Virus record (IMG/VR): IMGVR_UViG_3300018005_000202
Location: 1 to 27,044 of that record
DNA from: a virus
Length of the DNA stretch: 27,044 nt
Strand: one strand, 5' to 3'
Shown here piece by piece: positions 16,557-23,024 of the stretch (within the stretch, counting starts at the first letter, position 1; every line of letters begins with the position of its first letter). A program made the translations under genes and the position numbers. Under the pieces are notes generated by a model that worked only from the letters and a program-made list of their open reading frames with translations, had not been told where the DNA came from and did no database searches.

Positions 16557-16731
16557 CCGACACTGAAGCGATAAGGCATGGGCGACATCCTGCGGTTCGA
16601 TCTCGCTCGACCGAGGATCAATCGGCCAAAACTGGCCGCCTAGCGCCGTCTGTATCCAGTCGCCCCTTGCGTTCATTTGTTCCTCAGACTGGTCTTTAGA
16701 GCGCGAGTATAGAGAAATCTTTATCTAAAGT

Positions 16732-18888
16732 CTATCCTATGGCTTCGAGACGCCGCATCAGTCGTCGTCGCTCCGCTTCGATCCCGACCGCTGGCCGAAT
16801 CGTCATCCGCTCCTCCCAGAATTGCGCCAGTTCGGCCGGGAGCGGCAGCTTCAGCATGAATCGCGCATAGCTTTCCGCGAAGACTTCCGAAGCGACGCTA
16901 TCGACCTTACCGCGGCGGCGGAGATCATCGAGATGTATCCGGTTCGCCATCTCGAGGAACGAACCGATCTTGTTCAGGTGCCGACGCTTGAACTCGGCGT
17001 AGGTCCCAGGGTCGATCTCCTGCCCGCGGTGGCCGGCCTCATGAAGGAGGATTTGGACGCGGTCCATCGCCGGGAGTTGATCGAATTTCCGCTGGATTTC
17101 GACGCTGTCATCGTCCGATTCGTAGGAAGCGTGCCAAGCGTCGCGATCATCCACGAAGCGAACATCGGTCACCCCGACGAAATATCCGAGCGCGTCGCGC
17201 CGCAGCGCCTTGCGGAAGATCTCTGAGTGGACGAGGTCGAGCCCGCTCGCCGCATCATCCGCCCGGGCCGCAGAGACTATGCGCGCATTCGCGAGCCACG
17301 CCTTGCCCTTCGCCGTGAGCATGTCGTCTGGCAAATCCCGGAGCGCGTATAAAAATCTGTAGGAACAACGGCAATTATGGACGATAATGCCATCGGCAAC
17401 AAACCAGCCTGATTCGGTTTGGAGATTATAGACATGCCCAGACCATTGCCGCCGTTCGATCTTGATGATGCGCGTCGCTCGTACCTCGAAGGGGAAAGTC
17501 TCTTGAGTTTGTCCAAACGATTGTGTGTTTCGCGCGGTGCGCTTGCCCACCATCTCAATATTCCTCTGCGGAATGGCTCCGAAGCAAACTTGATCCGTAT
17601 GGCCCGCGAAGGCGAAGATGGTCGGCGCAAATTGGTTGAGGCAGCACATAAAGCGCGCACCGGCGCTAAAGCTAGTTTGGAGGAAAAACTTAACCGCGCC
17701 CGCCGCCGTTCGACAGAGGTCGGCTACGGAGAACGAGAAGTGATGCAAGCCCTGCAGGCGCATGGGATTAAAACCGAATCTCAATGGCCATGCGGTCCCT
17801 ACAACATCGACATCGCTTGCGGTTCCATCGCCGTGGAATTGCTTACACGAGCCTCCAATCCTCTCAATGACCCCGAATTTATTGAGCGTAGCAAATATCT
17901 CTGCAATGCAGGTTACTGTCTTATTTTGGTTCGTTTCCGAGTTGACCGAACGGACGATGTTATCGCTAATCTCGATCATATCGTCGCCTTCATTGAGCGC
18001 GCCAATCTGGACCCATCCATGAGAAGTAAGAATTGGGTGATTAGGTGTAGCTCGGAGCGTTTTGCCAGAGGCCGTAATGATCGTGGTCAAGTCACCGCTG
18101 TACCAACGCCGATACGCTTTTTCCACATTATCAGCGAATGGTATCTGTGAGTCGCCAGGGAAGCAGAAGGGAAGTTGCGCCGGTGCTTCGATTTCGTCGA
18201 CGAAAGGTCGACTATTCTTCTTGACCAAACCGGCACGATGCGCCCACGAATCGCGGACAAGATAGATTTGCTCGTCGCGCGCTTTATGCTCAGGCCTCGC
18301 GTCATAGCCTGCCTGACGCCACATACTTCGCCACATTCCCGCTATCGCTCCCCCGTCCGTGGCAACGAGATCGTTGATTGAGGCGATGAGTTTAGCCGAT
18401 TGATCGATCACAACGCGGCGTTCTTCATACGGCAGCGAGGCAAGCGCCTTCTTAACGTTTTGCTTGACCTCGCGCCTTCCCTCTGCCGAAACCCCGCCGG
18501 GCGGAATCGACGTCGACCAACCCTGGAATCGCCGCAGCGTCTTCTCGATCGATTCGGCCCGGTTGAGCTTGATGAGATCGGACGAGGCGACGATCCGCCG
18601 GTCGAGTTCGGCACGGAGTTGAGGTCGCACCTTCTCCAGCGTGAACCGCTCGACGCCTTGGTGATATTTTGCGATCCCGCCGCGCTCGACGAGACGCCGG
18701 TAGATCGTCGCCAATCCTTCCCGGAGCTGCTGCTCCAGCGCCACCGCCGAGATCATCGAGGCCTCGGCCGCGATCCGGAGTTCGCGCGTCCACTTCGCGA
18801 TTCGTTCCCCCGAATCAAAGCCATGCTGCAAAATGTCCTCGACCGCAGCGTCAAGGACTTCCTGAAAGGTCTTCAGGCGGGCGGTCAT
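16732..18888 (-). CDS. MuF-like head morphogenesis protein with intein and C-terminal HExxH domain
   Basis: 718 aa precursor. N-extein (1-241): helical MuF-type minor head protein, with RPEHKARDEQIYLVRDSW before the intein. Intein: residues 242-505. C-extein (506-718): C-R-C-S-Y-R-F, the conserved end of the MuF domain, then a C-terminal region with HEAGH at 616-620 and a downstream EVFAESYARF (E668, E672) that could give the third zinc ligand, so a possible metallopeptidase. Splicing would give about 454 aa. MuF proteins are minor capsid components near the portal, and here it follows the portal gene. Its ATG overlaps the stop of the 78-aa gene by ATGA. The peptidase reading is inference. 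Confidence 0.85.
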   Translation of the reverse strand: MTARLKTFQEVLDAAVEDILQHGFDSGERIAKWTRELRIAAEASMISAVALEQQLREGLATIYRRLVERGGIAKYHQGVERFTLEKVRPQLRAELDRRIVASSDLIKLNRAESIEKTLRRFQGWSTSIPPGGVSAEGRREVKQNVKKALASLPYEERRVVIDQSAKLIASINDLVATDGGAIAGMWRSMWRQAGYDARPEHKARDEQIYLVRDSWAHRAGLVKKNSRPFVDEIEAPAQLPFCFPGDSQIPFADNVEKAYRRWYSGDLTTIITASGKTLRATPNHPILTSHGWVQIGALNEGDDMIEISDNIVRSVNSETNQNKTVTCIAEIFATLNKFGVIERIGGSCKQFHGDGTASDVDVVGTAWPLRFGFNPMRLQGLHHFSFSVADLCRTAAGAVKFFLQTSFSAGARFMCCLNQFAPTIFAFAGHTDQVCFGAIPQRNIEMVGKRTARNTQSFGQTQETFPFEVRATRIIKIERRQWSGHVYNLQTESGWFVADGIIVHNCRCSYRFLYALRDLPDDMLTAKGKAWLANARIVSAARADDAASGLDLVHSEIFRKALRRDALGYFVGVTDVRFVDDRDAWHASYESDDDSVEIQRKFDQLPAMDRVQILLHEAGHRGQEIDPGTYAEFKRRHLNKIGSFLEMANRIHLDDLRRRGKVDSVASEVFAESYARFMLKLPLPAELAQFWEERMTIRPAVGIEAERRRLMRRLEAIG
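17421..17424 (+). promoter_or_regulatory. Shine-Dalgarno for antisense nuclease
   Basis: GGAG lies 9 bases before ATG 17434-17436 on the plus strand. The TTG at 17419 would also open the frame but lacks such a site. This decides the start. It is also part of the intein coding sequence on the other strand. Confidence 0.5.
17434..18150 (+). CDS. Putative homing endonuclease (Vsr/DUF559-like) nested antisense in the intein
   Basis: 238 aa, the only convincing plus-strand gene. Residues about 10-35 form a helix-turn-helix (YLEGESLLSLSKRLCVSRGA). Residues about 45-90 are basic (MAREGEDGRRKLVEAAHKAR). Residues about 97-170 form a Vsr/DUF559-like nuclease core: GYGEREVMQALQAHGI, then GPYNIDIACGSIAVEL (D and E of a PD-(D/E)xK-type site), then CNAGYCLILVRF. 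Homologue-like features continue to NWVIRCSSERFARG. GGAG supports the ATG, and TGA at 18148-18150 lies opposite intein Ser6. It starts 60 bases inside one intein end and stops 15 inside the other. I infer it cuts intein-less MuF alleles. The typical Lys of ExK is not obvious. Confidence 0.75.
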   Translation: MPRPLPPFDLDDARRSYLEGESLLSLSKRLCVSRGALAHHLNIPLRNGSEANLIRMAREGEDGRRKLVEAAHKARTGAKASLEEKLNRARRRSTEVGYGEREVMQALQAHGIKTESQWPCGPYNIDIACGSIAVELLTRASNPLNDPEFIERSKYLCNAGYCLILVRFRVDRTDDVIANLDHIVAFIERANLDPSMRSKNWVIRCSSERFARGRNDRGQVTAVPTPIRFFHIISEWYL

Positions 18889-19121
18889 GGCAGCTTCCTC
18901 GGATCAACCGCGGCGATGATGGCGTTGCGCGCGGCGGGCGAGATGCGGCCCCGGAGGCTGATCGTCGTCATCATCTTCGCCATCCGCTCGAAGCGATCGC
19001 GGTCACCGGGACCGGACAGGGCATGGAGCGCCCTGGAAGGTTCAAACAGGTGGGCCGCGGCGGAGGGCTGAAAGACCGTCCCATCGCGGAACGCGCGCTT
19101 CTTCTGCTCGTAAGGCGTCAC
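18885..19121 (-). CDS. Small hypothetical protein (78 aa)
   Basis: 78 aa starting at GTG (MTPYEQKKRAFRDGTVFQPS), with the shared leader CCAACAGGGAGAATCAGCC just upstream. It is basic and helical, with no membrane segment. Its stop overlaps the MuF start by ATGA. Its first 80 bases also lie in the 3-prime end of the 80-aa winged-helix-like gene in another frame; the tail of that gene probably overruns a lost stop. Function unknown; the position suggests a portal/MuF accessory. Confidence 0.6.
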   Translation of the reverse strand: MTPYEQKKRAFRDGTVFQPSAAAHLFEPSRALHALSGPGDRDRFERMAKMMTTISLRGRISPAARNAIIAAVDPRKLP

Positions 19122-19284
19122 GGCTGATTCTCCCTGTTGGCTTCCGCGGCGGCGGCTCGGCCGCGGCGGAGAGGGCCGACCAACCCTTCTCGGTCAGCAA
19201 GAACCTACCGTGCGTCGACCGTTCGATAAAGCCCTGCCGCTCGAGGTCGAGGATTCGGCTTAGCTGAGCGCCCTCGATCGACAT
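19042..19284 (-). CDS. Winged-helix-like small protein (80 aa)
   Basis: Starts at ATG 19282-19284, two bases after the TAG of the upstream gene; the longer frame is a shadow. Residues 1-36 look like the end of a winged helix (SRILDLERQGFIERSTHGRF followed by LLTEKGWSAL), as in small ArsR/MarR-type DNA-binding folds, although only part of the fold is present. From about residue 50 the sequence (RISRDALRAEEARVP) is the shadow of the 78-aa gene, so the true C-terminus may have been shorter. Operon position suggests an accessory or regulatory role; weak. Confidence 0.5.
   Translation of the reverse strand: MSIEGAQLSRILDLERQGFIERSTHGRFLLTEKGWSALSAAAEPPPRKPTGRISRDALRAEEARVPRWDGLSALRRGPPV
19126..19141 (-). 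promoter_or_regulatory. Shared translation-initiation leader, copy 3
   Basis: Minus-strand CCAACAGGGAGAATCAGCC before the GTG of the 78-aa gene. It matches copy 2 except for one missing G and one or two substitutions. It falls within the coding part of the upstream winged-helix-like gene. Confidence 0.5.
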
Positions 19285-19286
19285 CG

Positions 19287-19670
19287 CTATCCCTGTGCGC
19301 CGGGCATGAAACATCTGATTTGCGTTGCCCCATCTGCGTCCATGTACGGCCACACCACGGCCGGGCCGAAGCGATTCGGTTCCGTCACCAGGGCGCTCTC
19401 CGGGACGTAGACCCATTCACCGTGCAGGCGCACGCGGTAGCGGCACTCTTTCCGCCCGAGCAGGTCGTCTTTGCATTGCGTGTCCCAGTCGACGTCCTGG
19501 ATGCTCACGCCGTCGGCGAAGGAGCAGCACAAGCCCTTCCCGCTCGCGAGTTGGCTGAACCAGAGGCGCATCTTCGGGTCCATTCCGGCGTAGCGGCCGT
19601 CGTCGCGCGCGGCGACCGAGGCCGTCGTCACGATGGCGATGCCCATCCCGGCGAGCGCGCCCCGGATCAC
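19287..19670 (-). CDS. Putative secreted/periplasmic Cys-containing protein (127 aa)
   Basis: 127 aa with a probable signal peptide (MIRGALAGMGIAIVTTASVA, cleavage near A-A-R). The mature part has G-L-C-C-S-F-A-D-G, a D-W-D-T-Q-C, R-K-E-C-R-Y-R-V-R and I-R-C-F-M-P, with at least four Cys that could form disulphides. I associate this pattern with small proteins in Bradyrhizobium-type prophages. Its ATG overlaps the portal stop by ATGA. A periplasmic protein in a head operon may act on host superinfection or lysis; this is a guess. Confidence 0.65.
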   Translation of the reverse strand: MIRGALAGMGIAIVTTASVAARDDGRYAGMDPKMRLWFSQLASGKGLCCSFADGVSIQDVDWDTQCKDDLLGRKECRYRVRLHGEWVYVPESALVTEPNRFGPAVVWPYMDADGATQIRCFMPGAQG

Positions 19671-21253
19671 GACGGCACCCTGGAGCGGGAGCCGTTCCCC
19701 GGCTTCGGAGGCGCGAGTCGCGGGCGTTCCCGCTTTTCCAACATCTCCACCAACTCAGCGGCTGCGTCCGAATAACGATCAAGCGCCCGGCGATGCCGAT
19801 CCGCCGAATCCTGGGCCGCAAACGGCCTCGGTTCTTTTGGCTCTTCGAGCGGCTGCGGCGGCACATATTCGCGCAGCTTGTCGAAGTCGAAGGAAAGCGG
19901 GTTTTGGAACATGTACTTGTCGTCGTTGATGTTGTCTTGAAGCCACTGGATGATGATGGCCTTGTTCTCCGGATCGAGCGCGGGCATCAAGACCTCGATG
20001 GTCGCGATGATCGCCTTCAACTTCACGTCCGCGCTCTTGACCTTCTCCGAATCGGGTTCGGTAAGCAGATTCGGCCAGATCGCCTTGAACGACACTGACC
20101 AGCGGTAGAACGCCTCCTCGTAGGTAACGTCGGCCCAAGCCGGATACTTCTTCTGGATGATTTCGTAGAACTGCCGGTTCCACGCCCGGTGCATGCAGAT
20201 CTTGTTGAAGTAGACGTAGAGCGGCAGCATCTCGACGCGCATGCGGTCGACCCAGCGCGCGACCTGCTTCGCGTCCTCGGTGCCCTCGCCGAAGCCCTCC
20301 GCGAAGGTTTCCTCCTTCAGCAAGATCGCCGGCATGGCGGCGCCCGACGCGATGTTCTCCAGCACGTTCTGCCGCGCCGTGGTCATCGCCTTGTCGATGT
20401 TCTGCATGTTCAGCGTCTCGACCTCCTCCTCGGTCCCGATCGAGATCACGTTGCCGTTGGTCGATACCTTCAGGAACCACCGCTTCAGCGCGGCCATTCC
20501 CTGCATGATGTTGTTGATGATGGCGCCGGCGACCGATAGCTTGAAGATGAAGACGCCCGCCTTCTTCGTCACCAGATCGTCCGTGATCATCGACTGAACG
20601 AACGATTTCAGCGGAAAGAGGATGCGTTGGTAGACCGACCGGCCGACGAAGCCGAACGCCGAAGTCGTATAGGCGATGTAGATCGGCCGCTCGTTCATCA
20701 CCGTGACCGCCCGGCTCCGATGATAGATCTGGCCGGAGACGGCGATCGTCGTCACTTTCATGAAGTCGATGGCGTTTGGATTCTGGTTGAGAACGAGCGA
20801 GCCCGCCGTGTTGAGCGGGTCGAAAACCGAGAACGCGATCGGCAGGTCGGCGATCTTGTCGAAATCGAGCGGTTCAGATGGCGGTAGCTTTTCCGAGACC
20901 AGCGCGACCGACGCGATGCCGTAGACCCGGGAAAGCGACTTGACGTTGAAAATAACCTCGTCGAAACCGTCCTCCTCCCATTGCTGGACGAACCGCTCCC
21001 GGACGTCGTCCTCCGGACTGTCGGGAATACTGATCTCGCGCTTCTGGCACTGCGCCATGATGATCGGCAGTTCGGCCAACTTCGCGCCGAGCGGATGCGC
21101 CAAAAATATGCTTTTGCAAAGGGCGTAACTGGGCTGTTCGCCGGGGACAATGTCTTCGGCCTCGAGCAGTTCAGTTAAGGCGTTTCCGAGGCTTGAGCCG
21201 ACCGTGATCTCTGCCAACGCCGTCCCCTCCGAGCGATTCCCGCCGGACAGCAC
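19667..21253 (-). CDS. Portal protein, DUF1073-type
   Basis: 528 aa. N-terminal FLAHPLGAKLAELPIIMAQC, a long mixed central region with SAFGFVGRSVYQRILFPLKS, a VIFNVKSLSRVYGIASVALV core, a helical stem (ILKEETFAEGFGEGTEDAK followed by VARWVDRMR), and MHRAWNRQFYEIIQKKYP near the C-terminal third. This fits phage portals of the DUF1073 family and lies after terL and before MuF, as expected. It would form the dodecameric entry ring. The frame opens at GTG 21253, but a TTG at 21215-21217 has a much better site (GGAGGGG), so translation may begin 12 codons later. Its stop overlaps the next ATG by ATGA. Confidence 0.85.
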   Translation of the reverse strand: MLSGGNRSEGTALAEITVGSSLGNALTELLEAEDIVPGEQPSYALCKSIFLAHPLGAKLAELPIIMAQCQKREISIPDSPEDDVRERFVQQWEEDGFDEVIFNVKSLSRVYGIASVALVSEKLPPSEPLDFDKIADLPIAFSVFDPLNTAGSLVLNQNPNAIDFMKVTTIAVSGQIYHRSRAVTVMNERPIYIAYTTSAFGFVGRSVYQRILFPLKSFVQSMITDDLVTKKAGVFIFKLSVAGAIINNIMQGMAALKRWFLKVSTNGNVISIGTEEEVETLNMQNIDKAMTTARQNVLENIASGAAMPAILLKEETFAEGFGEGTEDAKQVARWVDRMRVEMLPLYVYFNKICMHRAWNRQFYEIIQKKYPAWADVTYEEAFYRWSVSFKAIWPNLLTEPDSEKVKSADVKLKAIIATIEVLMPALDPENKAIIIQWLQDNINDDKYMFQNPLSFDFDKLREYVPPQPLEEPKEPRPFAAQDSADRHRRALDRYSDAAAELVEMLEKRERPRLAPPKPGNGSRSRVPS

Positions 21254-21294
21254 CTTAGCCTATCTTCGCGCGGGGTTCATCCCCTGCGGGCCGA

Positions 21295-21312
21295 TCAGAT
21301 TTTGTCACTGCG
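21295..21312. repeat. 18-bp direct repeat, copy 2 (3-prime end of amber-interrupted gene)
   Basis: Identical to 15931-15948 (plus strand TCAGATTTTGTCACTGCG), encoding C-terminal R-S-D-K-I on the minus strand. Flanking bases differ on both sides. Confidence 0.75.
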
Positions 21313-21861
21313 GGCGATCGAGATCATAAGATCGCGGAACGCCAATGGCGTTGCTGCCAACTCTGCATCCGGCAGAAGCGGCAGTTTTTGGTCGAATTTT
21401 CCGATCTGATATTTGCCAGCAACTCGCCTCCATCTAAGCAGTGGCGGAGTTATACCGGCACAAAGCAACCACGTCCGCTTGCGGGCGCGATGCCCATAGG
21501 AGGATTGCCATATCTCGGTAACCCAATCTCCGTCGATTGTCCTTTGCCAACCGTCGTCTATTGGCTCTGGTAATCCATGAAATTTGAAGGCTCGAGATTC
21601 GGCGGGATGCTCAAGCACACCACCCCAACGACGGACGGCGGCCAATGCCGCTGCAAAGCATCCGTCGTCATCGTCTATCTTGTAGCCCCATCGTTTATGA
21701 TTGACCGCGCTCAGTTGGTGCCATCGCTCACAGGGAGGATGGGCCACGACCGACCAAGGGCCATCGTACAGCCGCGCATCACGCTCGACCGGCTACAGGT
21801 CCACGTCCGGCAAACCGGCATAGATGCCCTCGGCGTCAACGAATAGAGCGGCTATCTTCAT
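21295..21861 (-). pseudogene. Accessory phage protein (about 188 codons) interrupted by an in-frame TAG
   Basis: From ATG 21859-21861 the frame reads MKIAALFVDAEGIYAGLPDV-D-L, TAG at 21793-21795 (codon 23), then PVERDARLYDGPWSVVAHPP and an open frame to 21295. Both sides belong together: relatives I recall have a Trp exactly there (L-W-P or similar), so one base (TGG to TAG) explains the stop. The downstream part has C-F-A-A-A-L-A-A-V-R-R-W-G-G-V-L-E-H-P and RKRTWLLCAG. A GTG at 21745-21747 could restart translation, but it would lose a conserved segment. TAG is used as a normal stop elsewhere here, so genome-wide recoding is unlikely. Function unknown. Confidence 0.65.
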
Positions 21862-21885
21862 CGCGGTCAGGTCTTTAGACCAGCC

Positions 21886-22341
21886 CTAGCCCCGCCGCGG
21901 CGGCGGTGCTGGCATTCCCATCACTAACGGCCCGCGCGGCGGCTGCTTCTCGGCCGGTCTCGGCTTCACCGAATCGACGCCCTCGGCGAACGCCTTCTTC
22001 ATGTCGGCCCTGAGCCTGAGAACCGGGCCGATATCGCCTTGGAGCGCGTCCGACATCAGGCCGCCGGCGACGCGGGCGACCGACATAAAAAGCAAGCCCG
22101 GCGGGATGCCCGGTCCCGAGACTAGGAGACCGCGCAGCACGATCCCGATGACCTGTTGCACCTGCGGGTCGAGCATCGCCTTGACCTTGTCCATCGGCGC
22201 GTCGTTGCCTTCCGGGACTGGTTCGGCGAGCGCCTCGCGGAGCTTGTTGACTTTGCCTTCGATCGCGGGACCGCCGAGCTGACCGTTGGCGCGTTGGTCA
22301 AAATCGGCGATTGAATCGCGTGGCTTTTCGTCTTCCGTCAT
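21886..22341 (-). CDS. Hypothetical phage protein (151 aa)
   Basis: 151 aa. A polar N-terminus (SIADFDQRANGQLGG), a central hydrophobic region (QVIGIVLRGLLVSGPGIPPG then LLFMSVARVAGGLMSD) that could be an amphipathic or membrane-associated helix pair, and a basic Pro-rich C-terminus (MPAPPPRRG). It lies upstream of the portal in the packaging cluster. Its start is 66 bases downstream of repeat copy A, as the 226-aa gene is 65 bases downstream of copy B, so the two may share control. Family unknown. Confidence 0.6.
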   Translation of the reverse strand: MTEDEKPRDSIADFDQRANGQLGGPAIEGKVNKLREALAEPVPEGNDAPMDKVKAMLDPQVQQVIGIVLRGLLVSGPGIPPGLLFMSVARVAGGLMSDALQGDIGPVLRLRADMKKAFAEGVDSVKPRPAEKQPPRGPLVMGMPAPPPRRG

Positions 22342-22406
22342 AGGAGTTCTTCTTTTGCTGTAAGCATCGCCTTTATGGCCTGAATTTTTGTTTCATCCCT
22401 TATATC

Positions 22407-22447
22407 ATGCTTATCCGGTTTAGACACACAGCCCTACATCTTGTGGT
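22407..22447 (-). repeat. 41-bp repeat, copy A (possible regulatory element)
   Basis: On the plus strand it reads ATGCTTATCCGGTTTAGACA then ACAGCC, TACA and CTTGTGGT, with 38 of 41 bases identical to 26353-26393. It covers the 3-prime end of the 84-aa gene and lies 66 bases before the ATG of the 151-aa gene. The coding frame differs from that of copy B, so a regulatory role is more likely than shared protein. Confidence 0.6.
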
Positions 22448-22688
22448 CAGGTTCGCGCCCGTGAAAATCTTGGGCTTGGTCCCAGCGTTCGCCGGTCTCG
22501 CCGCCTTTGCTTACCGAGCAAACGATAGATGCCCATTCCGCCGCTGGAATTACCAATGTGGTGCGGCCATCACCCGGCGCGCAGTTAGGATCGTGCTTTT
22601 CAAAGTCGCCGTGATTGCGAACTTCTACGCTGCCATCCGGCAGCCGCGACCAGTACCATCCATTTTGCCAGTGAAAAGCCATCGTCAT
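22434..22688 (-). CDS. Small phage protein, W-Y-W-S-R-L-P-D-G-S type (84 aa)
   Basis: 84 aa. N-terminal AFHWQNGWYWSRLPDGSVEV, later VIPAAEWASIVCSVSKGGET and a C-terminal DFHGREPDHKM. The aromatic-rich start and the E-W-A-S-I-V segment resemble a family of small phage proteins I have seen near packaging genes; function unknown. An AGGAG lies 4 bases before the first ATG (22688) and 10 before a second (22682), so the start may be M3. It ends in repeat copy A. Confidence 0.6.
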   Translation of the reverse strand: MTMAFHWQNGWYWSRLPDGSVEVRNHGDFEKHDPNCAPGDGRTTLVIPAAEWASIVCSVSKGGETGERWDQAQDFHGREPDHKM

Positions 22689-22710
22689 TTTCTCCTATAT
22701 CTAGTGGGTT

Positions 22711-22821
22711 TCAGGGCTTGTGTGTGGCAACCGGATAAGCAATGTTTTCGTTTTTAAGCGGCATATTCTGAAACGTTTGAAGACGCATCAGTAAGTTCGG
22801 ATGGAATCGAAATTCGTTCAT
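22711..22821 (-). CDS. Micro-gene (36 aa)
   Basis: ATG 22819-22821 (MNEFRFHPNLLMRLQTFQNM) follows a strong AAGGAGAGG Shine-Dalgarno and overlaps the stop of the 68-aa membrane gene by ATGA. It ends TGA at 22711-22713, with C-terminal N-I-A-Y-P-V-A-T-H-K-P that coincides with the partial inverted repeat (copy C). Basic and Asn-rich; no function known. The coupled start argues that it is real. Confidence 0.5.
   Translation of the reverse strand: MNEFRFHPNLLMRLQTFQNMPLKNENIAYPVATHKP
22713..22742 (+). repeat. Partial inverted copy (C) of the 41-bp repeat
   Basis: Plus strand GGGCTTGTGTGTGGC then AACCGGATAAGCA matches the reverse complement of copies A and B (AACCGGATAAGCA identical over 13 bases, GTGTGT conserved, one base inserted, three changed). 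The orientation is opposite to A and B. Confidence 0.5.
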
Positions 22822-23024
22822 CGTCGCCTCTCCTTAATAAAACAGCTTAAACCATAGATGAAAAACCAAGGCCAAAGAGAAATTCCTAAAAACGAATCTA
22901 TAATTCCTTCGTGCCAACTTTTGCGGAAATGCGAAAATCTCTTGGTAATAAGGTCCATCGTTTGTAGAAATAAACCTATAAGCAAATATAAAGTTAACGC
23001 AATTAGTTCGAGATCGTCGCTCAT
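22818..23024 (-). CDS. Small membrane protein (68 aa, two predicted spans)
   Basis: 68 aa. Residues about 6-23 (ELIALTLYLLIGLFLQT) and 45-60 (FLGISLWPWFFIYGLSCF) are hydrophobic, separated by a basic loop, with a basic end (KERRR). GAGAG lies 8 bases upstream. The stop overlaps the next micro-gene by ATGA. The two spans and the place between terL and portal fit a holin-like or membrane-associated phage protein; this is inference. Confidence 0.6.
   Translation of the reverse strand: MSDDLELIALTLYLLIGLFLQTMDLITKRFSHFRKSWHEGIIDSFLGISLWPWFFIYGLSCFIKERRR

Larger units (their letters stand above)
15931..16676 (-). pseudogene. HD-domain phosphohydrolase (YfbR/5-prime-deoxynucleotidase-like), interrupted
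   Basis: Two consecutive frames together give one HD-hydrolase. The first part (ATG at 16674-16676) reads GDWIQTALGGQFWPIDPR and VAHALSLQCR. The second part resumes with FGGHCLRFYSVAEHSVLL and continues to VDVPRPLKPFLVGYREAEEK and DTRILTDE. Between them, 16339-16556 does not belong to the family, and a stop (TAG) lies in it. In the second half the catalytic HD pair reads R-D (ALLRDASEAY, where family members have LLHDA), one base from His. Relatives of this family cleave dNMPs. I call it a pseudogene; a self-removing insert is less likely because the active site is also changed. Confidence 0.7.
17374..18165 (-). mobile_element. Intein (264 aa) in the MuF gene
   Basis: Boundaries follow from the splice motifs: Cys1 at codon 18163-18165 (CFPGDSQIPF), block B TPNHPIL with the Thr and His, block F/G VYNLQTESGWFVADGIIVHN, and terminal His-Asn with Cys+1 at 17371-17373. 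All residues needed for splicing are visible. The intein lies within the MuF active region just before C-R-C-S-Y. It has no LAGLIDADG or HNH segment in its own frame. The middle, about residues 85-225, is instead the reverse complement of the antisense nuclease gene and stays open. It carries the run KQFHGDGTASDVDVVGTA, which I believe resembles motifs in other phage inteins (recollection, not checked). Confidence 0.9.

Noticed and set aside
18400-19071. Plus-strand 223-aa frame opposite the MuF N-terminus
   Set aside because: No domain or ribosome site; it crosses gene boundaries on the other strand. It served as a control for the antisense nuclease, which has both.
22407-22757. Plus-strand 116-aa frame starting in repeat copy A (MLIRFRHTALHLVVR)
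   Set aside because: Copy B gives a similar start but stops after 21 codons, and the frame runs opposite well-supported small genes. A regulatory repeat explains it better.
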